Shown piece after piece: positions 43,947-52,553 of a stretch of DNA of 64,000 bases (its first letter is position 1; every line of letters begins with the position of its first letter). A program made the position numbers and the translations under genes. This stretch comes from Bog-113 sp965226755 (GTDB taxonomy: Bacteria; Acidobacteriota; Terriglobia; Bryobacterales; Bryobacteraceae): positions 1,860,001 to 1,924,000 of the forward strand of contig CBDDDT010000003.1 in the NCBI GenBank assembly GCA_965226755.1. Reading direction: 5' to 3'. The notes beneath the pieces are model-generated. The model saw only the letters and a list, made by a program, of their open reading frames with translations, made no database searches and was not told the DNA's origin.

Positions 43947-44095
43947 AGCCGCTCTCGTATGTTAAGCGAATGCCTTTTGTGGCCCCGCGGCGTGCTCTCC
44001 CGGCTTGGCGTAATGATAGAGTAGGAGATCGCAAAGAGCGAAGACGATTGCGTTCTTGCGTAATTAGCCGCTTTTTTGCCGGAGGACGTTCGACT

Positions 44096-47000
44096 ATGCA
44101 GGGTGCACTTCGCCGCGTTTTTCTCTTTCTTTTACCCTTCCTTTTCTTGCTCGCTGCTGGGCCTGCGCTGAAGGCCTATCCGGTTTCGATCACGATTAAC
44201 GTAACTTTCTCGGATATCCCGGGCCAGCCCGATCCGCTCGGATTCGGAACCACTCTGAATCCGCCCACCGCCACCATCATGGCCAGTGTCGAGAGCTCGG
44301 TCGTCGAGGCAAGCTATCCCGCCACCGTCTTGTTGTCGCTTCCCGGCGCGGGCATCAACAACTTGGCGGAAACGGGAACCTTATCCATCAACGCGGATGG
44401 AACTATCACCGCCAACTTCTCCAGTACGGCGCCGCCCGCCAGCTTCTCCGCGGTGCTCGCTCTCGAAGGCGTCACCTTCCCGGTCCCCGTACCCACGGCG
44501 TTTGGAACAGCCAACTTCAGCTCTCCGGCCTCAACCGTAACCTATAATCTTCTGGGCGCCATCGGCACGGTCGGCGTCACGGGAAGCATTTCGGCGGTCG
44601 GCCTCACCGCTTCGCCCGCCAGTCTTACCCCGGTGACTTACCAGATTGGCGGCACTGCTCCCGCCGCCCAGGTAATCTCGGTCAATTCGAATACCCCCAC
44701 CGGCTACTCCGTCGCCATCGGACCTGGAACCAATAACTCCTCCACGGCGTTTCTCACGCTCTCTTCCACCGGAGGCACCACGCCTGGAACGGTAACCGCC
44801 ACTTTCAGCACCTCCGTCGCCGCGGGCACTTACACGGCGGCGATTCTGATCAACACCACCGCTGACTCCACTGGCGCGCCAATCAGCATTCCAGTCACTT
44901 ACACCGTCACTCCCGCGGCTGGCGGCGGGGGAAGCCCGTTAGTGCTTTCGCCGTCTTCCCTGAACCTGCAATTCTTTCTTCCCGCCAGCACCTCTCAAAC
45001 CGTGCCTGTGACTGTGTCCAGCACCGGCGCCGCGCAGGCATACACCGTGACCGTTTCAAGCGGCTCCTTCCTTTCCGTGAGCCCCGCCAGCGGGACCACC
45101 ACCGGAACCGTGAACGTCACCGCGAATCCCGCGGGGCTCATCGCCGGGACGTACACCGGCAGCATTCTTTTCACTCCCGCCAGCGGAACGGCGATCTCTC
45201 TTCCAGTGAGCGTCACCGTCACCGGGTCCGGAACAGGCAGTCCCGTCACGTTGAATCCGACCGCGCTAACCTTCTCTTACGTGATCGGGCAGGCCGTACC
45301 TCCGGCCCAGGCGGTCAGCGTCTCCAGTCCCACGCCGGTGCAGTTTACCGTCACCAGCAATTCGTTCTTCCTCCCTGTCACCCCGGCTTCGGGAACCACG
45401 CCCTCGAGCTTTACGGTTTCGCTGAATCCCTCGACGCTCGGCGGCGGAAACTTCAGCTATAACGTTGCGGTCAATGTGAACGGGACCATCACGAATCTGC
45501 CCGTCTCCATTCTGGTCACCTCCGCGCTTCCCACCGCTCTTACGGCGGCGCCTTCCTCTTTGACCTTCGCGTATCCGCTGGCCGCCGGGGCGAGCCTGAC
45601 GCAGTCCATCTCGATCACCGGCTCCTCTACCGTCGCCGCGGTCACCCAGGCTTCCTGGCTCACCATCAACACCCAGCCCACGACTACGGGCGACCTGGTG
45701 ACCGTCACGGTGAATAACACCGCCTTTGCGCCCGGCACGCTCACCGGCAGTATTGTCTTATCCGCCCCCGGCTTGGCCTCTATCACGATTCCGGTCACTT
45801 TGACGATTAGCGGCGCCGCGACACCGGTTCTTACCGCGACCCCCACGGCTGTCGCCTTCGCTTACCAGACCGGCGGCGCCGCTCTCGCCACCCAGACGGT
45901 TGCTCTTGCCACCGGCGTCACCGGTTCTGCTTATACGGCTACAGCCGTGGGCGGATCATGGCTTTCGGTCGCCCTTTCGACTGACATGACCACCGCTACT
46001 CTCACCGCCAATCCCGCCGGTCTTTCACCCGGCGTCTACGTCGGATCCGTTGAGATCAGCGGCGCCGGCATCTCCAACTCGCCGTTCTTCGTGCCTGTCA
46101 CCCTGACGGTGGCCGCGGGCCTGACCTTGGGCGCCAGCCCCACGGCTCTCACCTTCAATGCCCAGCCTGGCGGTGCGACCCCGGCAGTTCAGACTCTGGC
46201 GATCGCCGGTTCGTCCACGCAAAGCTTCACCGTCGTGAGCGACTCGTCGTGGCTGACAGTGACTCCGGCCAACGGGTCTACTCCAGGACTTCTGACGGTC
46301 ACTGCGACGCCCGGTGCACTGGCCGCCGGAATTTACCAGGGCAATCTGGTGATCACCGCCAGCGGCGGCTCGCCGCTCAGCAGCACCGTCCCGGTCACTT
46401 TGAACGTCAGCGCGGCCGTCTCCGCGCCTGTTCTCACCGCCATCACCAATGGCATCAGCTTCGTGGGTCAGGTCGGCGCTCCCGGTCTGGTCGCTACGCT
46501 CTGGGGCCAAGGCCTCGGTCCCGTCACGGCCGCGCCGCTGCAACTGTCCTCTTCGACCACGGTCTCTTCCTCCATCGGCGGCACGCAGGTGTTCGTCGAC
46601 GGGATTCCCTGTCCGATCCTGTTCTCCTCCAGTACGCAGGTCAACGTGGTCCTGCCCTTCGCGCTTCAGGGCGCGACCAGCGCCACTGTTCAGCTTCAAT
46701 ATGAGGGCGTAAGTTCCAATGTCCTCACGCTGCCTATCCAGACCGCCGCGCCGGGTCTCTTCAGTACGGACTCCACCGGCCAGAATGGCGGCGCGATCCT
46801 AAACCAGGATCTTAGCCTCAACTCCGCGTCTAATCCCGCGGCCGCCGGAACCATCGTCGTCATCTACGGCGGCGGCGGCGGCGCCACCAACCCCTATGGA
46901 AGCGACGGTCTCCTCGTCCCCGTCGTCGCCCCGTATCCCACGCCGACTGTGCCGGGCACGGTCACCATCGGCGGTCAGCCGGCTACGATCCAATATTACG

Positions 47001-47140
47001 GAGATGCCCCGGGCTTAGTTTCCGGCATCCTTCAAATCAATGCCGTGGTTCCCGCGGGCACGCCTTCCGGACCGCAACCCGTGGTCCTGACGGTGGGCGC
47101 CTTCAGCAGCCAGCCCAACTTGAACGTCTACGTCCAATAG
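44096..47140 (+). CDS. Large secreted repeat protein with six BACON-like domains and a TIGR03437 C-terminus
   Basis: The ATG at 44096 (GGAGGA upstream) begins a signal peptide (MQGALRRVFLFLLPFLFLLA). After an N-terminal domain of about 150 residues come six similar immunoglobulin-like units starting near residues 170, 282, 385, 483, 582 and 680, each with a pattern like SPASLTPVTYQIGGTAP to FLTLSSTGGTTPG and AGTYTAAILI. These fit BACON-type domains, which are linked with glycan or cell contacts. Residues 779-1014 form a TIGR03437 domain (GISFVGQVGAPGLVATLWGQ, QLQYEGVSSNVLTLP). Length is 1014 residues. It is probably a cell-surface adhesin or glycan-binding protein. Confidence 0.82.
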   Translation: MQGALRRVFLFLLPFLFLLAAGPALKAYPVSITINVTFSDIPGQPDPLGFGTTLNPPTATIMASVESSVVEASYPATVLLSLPGAGINNLAETGTLSINADGTITANFSSTAPPASFSAVLALEGVTFPVPVPTAFGTANFSSPASTVTYNLLGAIGTVGVTGSISAVGLTASPASLTPVTYQIGGTAPAAQVISVNSNTPTGYSVAIGPGTNNSSTAFLTLSSTGGTTPGTVTATFSTSVAAGTYTAAILINTTADSTGAPISIPVTYTVTPAAGGGGSPLVLSPSSLNLQFFLPASTSQTVPVTVSSTGAAQAYTVTVSSGSFLSVSPASGTTTGTVNVTANPAGLIAGTYTGSILFTPASGTAISLPVSVTVTGSGTGSPVTLNPTALTFSYVIGQAVPPAQAVSVSSPTPVQFTVTSNSFFLPVTPASGTTPSSFTVSLNPSTLGGGNFSYNVAVNVNGTITNLPVSILVTSALPTALTAAPSSLTFAYPLAAGASLTQSISITGSSTVAAVTQASWLTINTQPTTTGDLVTVTVNNTAFAPGTLTGSIVLSAPGLASITIPVTLTISGAATPVLTATPTAVAFAYQTGGAALATQTVALATGVTGSAYTATAVGGSWLSVALSTDMTTATLTANPAGLSPGVYVGSVEISGAGISNSPFFVPVTLTVAAGLTLGASPTALTFNAQPGGATPAVQTLAIAGSSTQSFTVVSDSSWLTVTPANGSTPGLLTVTATPGALAAGIYQGNLVITASGGSPLSSTVPVTLNVSAAVSAPVLTAITNGISFVGQVGAPGLVATLWGQGLGPVTAAPLQLSSSTTVSSSIGGTQVFVDGIPCPILFSSSTQVNVVLPFALQGATSATVQLQYEGVSSNVLTLPIQTAAPGLFSTDSTGQNGGAILNQDLSLNSASNPAAAGTIVVIYGGGGGATNPYGSDGLLVPVVAPYPTPTVPGTVTIGGQPATIQYYGDAPGLVSGILQINAVVPAGTPSGPQPVVLTVGAFSSQPNLNVYVQ

Positions 47141-47154
47141 CGTTCTTCACAATG

Positions 47155-47181
47155 AAAAGGCAGCCCCAGGGCTGCCTTTTT
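47155..47181. terminator. Bidirectional intrinsic terminator
   Basis: AAAAGGCAGCCC pairs with GGGCTGCCTTTT, giving A-runs on one side and T-runs on the other. It serves the repeat protein (plus) and, in the opposite sense, the membrane protein gene (minus). Confidence 0.88.
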
Positions 47182-47634
47182 CTATTTCAGATAGCGCGGC
47201 AGCCGCGCCAGCATGAACCCGAAGAAAATGTGCCCAACCAGAATCTGCCGGTCCGGGCTATACAGCGGAATCAGCGGATTCAAATGCTTCCACACGAAGC
47301 CGTACATCAGGTAATAGTAGGCCACCGCCAGCACCACCCCCGCCAGGAGCAGGCGCGTATATCCGGTCCGCTCCGGGACCGCCCTCGCGAACAACGCTCC
47401 CAGCAGACTGAATTGCAGCAGATGCAGTGCGAGCCCCGCGGGCGAATACCGGTCGAAATGGTTCTGCAGCGCCGGGTCTCCCCCAAACGTCGTCGCCATC
47501 AGATTGGGGAACCACCAGACCGAGTGTCTCGACCACAGCGTCACCACTCCGAGCCACGCGAGCATCATCAGCGCGCCCGCCATCCCCGTCTGCAAGCCCG
47601 CCAGCACACGAGGCGAAGTCCCGCGCGGATTCAT
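47182..47634 (-). CDS. Four-helix membrane protein, hypothetical
   Basis: The 150-residue product has four hydrophobic segments (GMAGALMMLAWLGVVTLW, LALHLLQFSLLGALFA, LLLAGVVLAVAYYYLMYGF and ILVGHIFFGFML). It carries a conserved-looking WWFPNLMATTFGGDPAL stretch between the first two. No family was recognised. It is divergent from the ketosynthase gene. Confidence 0.6.
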   Translation of the reverse strand: MNPRGTSPRVLAGLQTGMAGALMMLAWLGVVTLWSRHSVWWFPNLMATTFGGDPALQNHFDRYSPAGLALHLLQFSLLGALFARAVPERTGYTRLLLAGVVLAVAYYYLMYGFVWKHLNPLIPLYSPDRQILVGHIFFGFMLARLPRYLK

Positions 47635-47768
47635 GCCGCCTGTCGTTCCCGGGAAAGCATCTATTACTCGTTAGCCTATACTGACGGGAAGACAAAGGCA
47701 AAACAGGCCGGCGGCGGCTCTCCGTTTTTCCGTCCGGCCTCGTAGCCATCGCCCTCCTCCAAAATCGA

Positions 47769-49016
47769 ATGAAGCGCCGCGTCGTGGTCACCGGGATAGG
47801 GGCAGTCAGCCCGAATGGAATTGGCCGGGAAGCTTTCTGGGACGCCACTCGCCGCGGTATCAGCGGCGTCCGCAAAATCACTCGCTTTGACGCCTCCGGG
47901 CACTCGGTTCGCGTGGCCGGTGAGGTTTCCGACTTCGACGAGTCCCTCTACTTCGACGCGCGCCAGCGCAAGCACGTCTCGCGTGTCGCGCCGCTCGGCA
48001 TCGCCGCCGCGGGCGAGGCTCTCGAAGACGCCGGCATCGATCCCGCGGCCATGTCCCGCGACCAACTCCGCGAAATCGGCGTCCTGGTCGGCTCCGGCGG
48101 CGGCAGCGGGGAATTCTCCGAAGAGCAATACCGGCTATATTACGGCGGTCAGCAGAACCTCTGCAGCGTCTACACTATTCCCACCTCCACCATCGGCACC
48201 CTCGCCAGCGAAATCTCCATGCGCTTCGGCCTGCGCGGCCTTAGCCACGTCATCTCCACCGGATGCACTTCCTCCACCGACGCGCTCGGTTACGCCATGC
48301 GCAACATCCAGATGGGCGTTCTCGACTGTATGGTCGCCGGCGGAGTCGACGCCCCCATCGCCCCGCTCATCCTCCGCGGCTTCATCCTCATGCGCATCCT
48401 CAGCACCAGTTGGAACAACGAACCCGAGCGCGCCTCGCGTCCCTTTTCCCGCGACCGCGACGGATTCGTCATCGGCGAAGGCGCCTGGTTCTTTGTCCTC
48501 GAAGAACGCGAACGCGCCCTCTCGCGCGGCGCCCATATTTACGGCGAGATCGCCGGCTACGGATCCACCTGTGAAGCCTTTCACCGCGTGCGCCTCGAGG
48601 AATGCGGCGAAGAACCCGCCCGCACCATCGGCCTCGCTCTGCGCGAAGCCGGCATTCCGCCCGAAGCCGTCTCCTACGTCAACTATCACGGGACCGCGAC
48701 CGAACTGAACGACAAAATCGAGACCCGCGCCATCAAACTCGCCTTTCAGAAACACGCCTACCGGCTCGCCGGCTCATCTCTGAAAAGCATGATCGGCCAT
48801 CCGCAGGGCGCTTGCGGCGCCGCCGGCATCGCCTCCACGCTCCTCGCCATGCGCGACAAAGTCGTCCCTCCCACTCTGAACCTCGAGGAAACCGATCCCG
48901 AGTGCGATCTGGACTACGTGCCATTGCATTCCCGCCCGCTCGATTTTGAGTACGCTGTCGCCAACTGCATCGCCTTCGGCAGCAAGAATTCCGCCATCGT
49001 CCTTCGCAACCATTAG
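47769..49016 (+). CDS. Beta-ketoacyl-ACP synthase, FabF-like (KAS II family)
   Basis: The 415-residue condensing enzyme has VVVTGIGAVSPNGIG, active-site Cys166 in VISTGCTSSTDALGYA, His307 in YVNYHGTATELNDK, and Lys339 and His344 in LKSMIGHPQGACGAAG, so the catalytic set is intact. It joins malonyl-ACP to an acyl-ACP. The TGCTSS motif around Cys is more like that of specialised ketosynthases than of housekeeping FabF. It is 5 nt upstream of an FAD oxidoreductase, suggesting a small lipid or polyene pathway rather than primary fatty acid synthesis. Confidence 0.85.
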   Translation: MKRRVVVTGIGAVSPNGIGREAFWDATRRGISGVRKITRFDASGHSVRVAGEVSDFDESLYFDARQRKHVSRVAPLGIAAAGEALEDAGIDPAAMSRDQLREIGVLVGSGGGSGEFSEEQYRLYYGGQQNLCSVYTIPTSTIGTLASEISMRFGLRGLSHVISTGCTSSTDALGYAMRNIQMGVLDCMVAGGVDAPIAPLILRGFILMRILSTSWNNEPERASRPFSRDRDGFVIGEGAWFFVLEERERALSRGAHIYGEIAGYGSTCEAFHRVRLEECGEEPARTIGLALREAGIPPEAVSYVNYHGTATELNDKIETRAIKLAFQKHAYRLAGSSLKSMIGHPQGACGAAGIASTLLAMRDKVVPPTLNLEETDPECDLDYVPLHSRPLDFEYAVANCIAFGSKNSAIVLRNH

Positions 49017-49021
49017 GCCCC

Positions 49022-50002
49022 ATGCGCGTGATCGGTGCAGGCCCCGCCGGATCCACCGCCGCTCTCTCCGCCCGCCGCGAAGGAGCGCCCGTCGAGATCT
49101 GCGAAAAGTCCGTCTTCCCCCGTCACAAAGTCTGTGGTGAATTCCTCTCGCCCGAAGCCGCCCTCATCTTCGACCGCCTCGGCATCTTGCCCGGCTTCCT
49201 CGCTCTGCGCCCCTTCGCCGTTCGCCAGGCGAATGTCTCCATCGGGCGCGCCGTCAAGCGCTGGACTCTCGAAGAGCCTGCCTTCGGGATCAGCCGCTTC
49301 ACGCTCGATCGTTTTCTTCTTTCATCTGCGCAGTCAGCGGGCGCCACGCTCGTTCACAGCGCCGTCAAACCGGAAGGCGGCCCGCTCGTCATCGCGTCCG
49401 GAAGACGCGATTCCGCGCCCGCCGGACACCGCCTCTTCGGCTTTAAAGCCCACTTCACCGGTCCGCTCGACGACCGCATTGACTTGCTCTTCGACCGCGA
49501 CGTCTACGTGGGAATCAACTGCGTGGAAAACGGTGCCACCAACGTCTGCGCCCTCGCGTCCGAGCCGCTCCTGCGCCGCTACAACTTCGAACCCGACGCG
49601 CTGATCGCGGCCACCCCCGCGCTCGCCGCCAGAATTGGTCCGCTCACTCGTTCCATGCCCTGGCTCATCACTGGACCGCTCGTCTATGGCGGACGCTTCG
49701 ACGCGCGCACTCCGCCGGACGTCTATCTCGCGGGCGATGCTCTCGGATTTGTGGACCCGTTCACCGGATCGGGAATGCTCGGCGCTCTCTCGACCGGCTT
49801 TCTCGCCGGGCGGTCCTGCGCGCACGGCATCGCATCCTCCAGCTATCTGGAAGAGTGCCGCCGCCTGCTCGGCGCGCAATATCGAAACGCCGCGTTACTG
49901 CGCCGCCTCCTTGCGTGGGGCATCGCCGAAAAACTGGCGTGGCTTCTCCCCGGCCGCCGCCTGTTCCAACTCACGCGCCCCGCGGTGTCCCAAGCGATCT
50001 AA
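49022..50002 (+). CDS. FAD-dependent oxidoreductase, geranylgeranyl reductase-like
   Basis: The FAD-binding N-terminus MRVIGAGPAGSTAALSARR and the mid motif DVYLAGDALGFVDPFTGSGM place this 326-residue protein in the flavin monooxygenase/geranylgeranyl reductase superfamily (reducing or hydroxylating lipids). PRHKVCGEFLSPEA is another family marker. It starts just at the N-terminal glycine motif, so some leader residues could be missing from the model. It is likely co-translated with the preceding ketosynthase; the substrate is unknown. Confidence 0.8.
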   Translation: MRVIGAGPAGSTAALSARREGAPVEICEKSVFPRHKVCGEFLSPEAALIFDRLGILPGFLALRPFAVRQANVSIGRAVKRWTLEEPAFGISRFTLDRFLLSSAQSAGATLVHSAVKPEGGPLVIASGRRDSAPAGHRLFGFKAHFTGPLDDRIDLLFDRDVYVGINCVENGATNVCALASEPLLRRYNFEPDALIAATPALAARIGPLTRSMPWLITGPLVYGGRFDARTPPDVYLAGDALGFVDPFTGSGMLGALSTGFLAGRSCAHGIASSSYLEECRRLLGAQYRNAALLRRLLAWGIAEKLAWLLPGRRLFQLTRPAVSQAI

Positions 50003-50055
50003 ATGCAAACCTGCTATCAAGAAACTGACCGATTCACTCGGACGCAAAATTCGTT

Positions 50056-50274
50056 ATGCCAGTCGCCATGCTGCCCCCCGTTCATCCCGGAGAGGTGTTG
50101 CAAGAAGAATTCCTCCTACCCCTTAAGCTGAGCATCGACAGTTTCGCTCTCGCGCTGCCCGGAGTTCTGGATAACAAAAAAAAACCGGCAAGCGCTCGGA
50201 GGAAAGCACTTGCCGGCCGGCGCTCCGGTAAAAAGGGAAAACCAGCCAGGAAACCCCCCACCGCCAGCGCCTAA
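50056..50274 (+). pseudogene. HigA-type antitoxin remnant
   Basis: The N-terminus matches HigA antitoxins (PPVHPGEVLQEEFLLPLKLS and SFALAL), but after about 38 residues the helix-turn-helix is lost and the frame runs into a poly-A tract and a basic low-complexity tail (KKKPASARRKALAGRRSGKK). The tail coincides with a terminator of the opposite strand. No HigB toxin is present. I infer a decayed toxin-antitoxin locus. Confidence 0.6.
50176..50216 (-). terminator. Intrinsic terminator of the valS-nadC-birA-coaX operon
   Basis: On the minus strand, an 8-bp GC stem (CCGGCAAG/CTTGCCGG with extra inner pairs) is followed by nine T residues (poly-A on the plus strand, 50176-50184). It lies about 195 nt past the hypothetical gene that ends the operon. 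Confidence 0.8.
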
Positions 50275-50410
50275 CTTTCGGAAGCCGAAACTCGCTCGAA
50301 GCGAATTCCCGTTAAAAGTTCCTAATCTTCCTAGCCTTATGATGCAACGAAATCGCCTCACGTTACTAAGAAATTTTCATTTCGGACTTCCACATCCCAA
50401 TTGAAGCCGC

Positions 50411-51106
50411 TCATCGCAGGTAGAATAGACTCAGTCGCGGCAGACCCGACCTCTGCAGCAGCTTCCTTTCCAGAAATTGACGCTCCAGCATCGCCAATTG
50501 CGGACCCGTCATCTTCCGGCGATACGGTTGCAGTTGGATTTCCAACTCGCGCTTCGCCGCCAGCGCATCCGCTTCCGTCTCCTTCGTCCGCGCGATCGCG
50601 ATCATCTTCTGCTCCAGAATCGTGAGGCGTCCGTCCAGCTCCTCCAAGTTCGCCTGCGCGGCCTCTGCCATCAACGGATTCAAGGCGCCGGCGATATCTC
50701 CATATCCTTCCAACACCTGCAATTCCGCTTGATTGCGCCGCAGAAACACGCCTATTTCCGCGCGATCCAGCGCTTCGTCGCTCTCGTTCCGCGCCGCCGC
50801 GGCATCGGCCGCCCCCGCCGGCGCCCGCTGCGCTTCCGTCAAAACCGCCTGCGAACAGAACGCCAGCGAATTCACCTGTTGCGTCTTGCTCCGCCGCCCC
50901 CGCCACTTCTCAAACGCCGCGTCAATCCCGCGCAGCACCGCTTCCAGCGGCACGCCCGAACTCCTCCAGCTTTCGATCAGCGCCCAATCCAACGGCGACA
51001 GCAAAAACAAACTCGTTCCGCGAGCTTTCTGGAAGTGCTCCTCAATTTCGGTGAAATAATTGAAGTAATTCTGAAATTCGCTCAACTCGCCTGATTTCGT
51101 TCCCAA
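50411..51106 (-). CDS. Conserved hypothetical protein at the end of the coaX operon
   Basis: The 231-residue protein starts MGTKSGELSEFQNYFNYFTE and contains the segment LSPLDWALIESWRSSGVPLE, which I recognise as widespread in Acidobacteria, followed by long helices with coiled-coil character (ANLEELDGRLTILEQKMIA). No enzyme motif is visible. It overlaps coaX by 25 nt. Function unknown; a scaffold role is possible. Confidence 0.7.
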   Translation of the reverse strand: MGTKSGELSEFQNYFNYFTEIEEHFQKARGTSLFLLSPLDWALIESWRSSGVPLEAVLRGIDAAFEKWRGRRSKTQQVNSLAFCSQAVLTEAQRAPAGAADAAAARNESDEALDRAEIGVFLRRNQAELQVLEGYGDIAGALNPLMAEAAQANLEELDGRLTILEQKMIAIARTKETEADALAAKRELEIQLQPYRRKMTGPQLAMLERQFLERKLLQRSGLPRLSLFYLR

Positions 51107-51882
51107 ATTAGCCGCAAGCCCTCTAGCGTCAGGTGCTCGTCGACGATCCGCAAGAACCGGGACTCTTTCGAAATCAAACGCGCCTGCCCGCCTGTCGCGA
51201 TCGTCCTGGTGTCCGGTCCCAGCTCGTCGTGAAGCCGTTCCACGATCCCGTCGATCGCCCCTAACGCGCCAAAGTACAAACCCGATTGCATGCTCGACAC
51301 AGTGTTCGTCCCGATCACCTGAGCGGGCGTCTCAAACGCCACGAACGGCAAGCGGGCCGTTTTCGCGAACAGCGCCTCGACCGAAATCCCGATCCCTGCC
51401 GCGATCACTCCGCCCAGGTATTCTCCCTCTCGCGAGATCGCATCGAACGTGATCGCCGTGCCCAGATCCACCACCACGCATGGCCCGCCATAGCGCTGAA
51501 AGGCGGCCACTCCATTCACCAGCCGGTCCGCGCCCACTTCCTGCGGGTTCTCATACTTGATCGCCATGCCCGTATCGGTCTCGTGCGTTACGAACATCGG
51601 CGTGGTGCCAAAGTAGCGCTCCGCCATCTCCGCCAGGGATTGGTTCACGGGCGGCACCACGCTCGCCACGATAATTCCCCGAATCCGCGCGATATCCAGC
51701 CCCGCCAGCGCGAACAGGTTCCGCAGCAAAATCCCCCATTCGTCCGACGTCTGATCCCGCACCGTCCGCAGTCGCCGATGATCCACCAGGCGTTCGCCCT
51801 CGAACACTCCGATGGTCACGTTGGTGTTTCCTACGTCCAGCGCCAAAAGCATGCTTCCCGATTGTATGCGCCCGAACTTCAC
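51082..51882 (-). CDS. coaX: Type III pantothenate kinase
   Basis: The kinase phosphorylates pantothenate in coenzyme A synthesis. It has LLALDVGNTNVTIGVFEGER, the GADRLVNGVAAFQRYGG region, CVVVDLGTAITFDA and YLGGVIAAGI. The GTG at 51882 overlaps the birA stop (GTGA) and has GGAGGAG about 10 nt upstream; this gives 266 residues. A later ATG at 51852 fits the family N-terminus but has poor spacing to its ribosome site. It belongs to the valS-nadC-birA-coaX operon. Confidence 0.9.
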   Translation of the reverse strand: MKFGRIQSGSMLLALDVGNTNVTIGVFEGERLVDHRRLRTVRDQTSDEWGILLRNLFALAGLDIARIRGIIVASVVPPVNQSLAEMAERYFGTTPMFVTHETDTGMAIKYENPQEVGADRLVNGVAAFQRYGGPCVVVDLGTAITFDAISREGEYLGGVIAAGIGISVEALFAKTARLPFVAFETPAQVIGTNTVSSMQSGLYFGALGAIDGIVERLHDELGPDTRTIATGGQARLISKESRFLRIVDEHLTLEGLRLIWERNQAS

Positions 51883-52553
51883 GCCGGCCGCACTCCTCCG
51901 GCCAGGATCAGCTCCACCGCTCCATCCGGTTTCCGCACGCGCAGAAAGCCGCTCGCATCCAGCCCCGCGGTCACCCCTTCAATCACCCGATCCCCTTGAT
52001 CTACTTTCACCGCTTTGCCCCTGGCCCAGCCCGAGCGCCGCTCCCACTCCGCGATCACCGCCGCTTGCGAGAGCTCCGTCACCGGAGGAATCCGCGCCAT
52101 CAAAGCTTCCAGAAGATCGTCCGCCCGGAAATCCAGCCCCGTCTCCATCGCCAGCGAAGTGGCCACGCCCGCCAGATCCGGTGGAAAGCGGCGCTGCGCG
52201 ATATTGATTCCCATCCCCGCGACCGCCCGCCCATCCTGCATCTGGACCAGAATGCCGCCGAGTTTTTTCCCGTTGAGCATCAGATCGTTCGGCCAGCGGA
52301 TTTCGCATCCCAGCGAGGTCACATCGCGCACCGCCGCCTGTCCCGCCAATCCCAAGGCCAGAGTCAGAACCGGATGCGGCTCCAGCACGAAACTCGCGTA
52401 AAGTCCCTCATCCGCGCGCGACTCCCAGTCGTGTCCATGGCGCCCGATTCCCGCCGTCTGCTCCCGCGCCACCACCACCGACCCGGACGGCATCGGCGCC
52501 GCCACGCGCATCGTGGAATCCAGCGTGTCGAACCGGTGCACTTGCCAGATCAC
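51879..52553 (-). CDS. birA: Biotin--[acetyl-CoA-carboxylase] ligase, without DNA-binding domain
   Basis: The 224-residue enzyme joins biotin to the carboxylase carrier protein. It shows the biotinyl-AMP loop AREQTAGIGRHGHDW (a variant of GRGRxGR), IRWPNDLMLNGKKLGGILV and GMGINIA. The helix-turn-helix of bifunctional BirA is absent, so no repressor role is expected. GTG at 52553 overlaps the nadC stop (GTGA); the frame is open upstream inside nadC as a shadow. Confidence 0.9.
   Translation of the reverse strand: MIWQVHRFDTLDSTMRVAAPMPSGSVVVAREQTAGIGRHGHDWESRADEGLYASFVLEPHPVLTLALGLAGQAAVRDVTSLGCEIRWPNDLMLNGKKLGGILVQMQDGRAVAGMGINIAQRRFPPDLAGVATSLAMETGLDFRADDLLEALMARIPPVTELSQAAVIAEWERRSGWARGKAVKVDQGDRVIEGVTAGLDASGFLRVRKPDGAVELILAGGVRPA

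Noticed and set aside
50358..50906. Glycine/Arg-rich minus-strand open frame of 182 codons overlapping the coaX-operon hypothetical gene
   Set aside because: It is an out-of-frame shadow of the 231-residue protein at 50411-51106 and has a biased composition.
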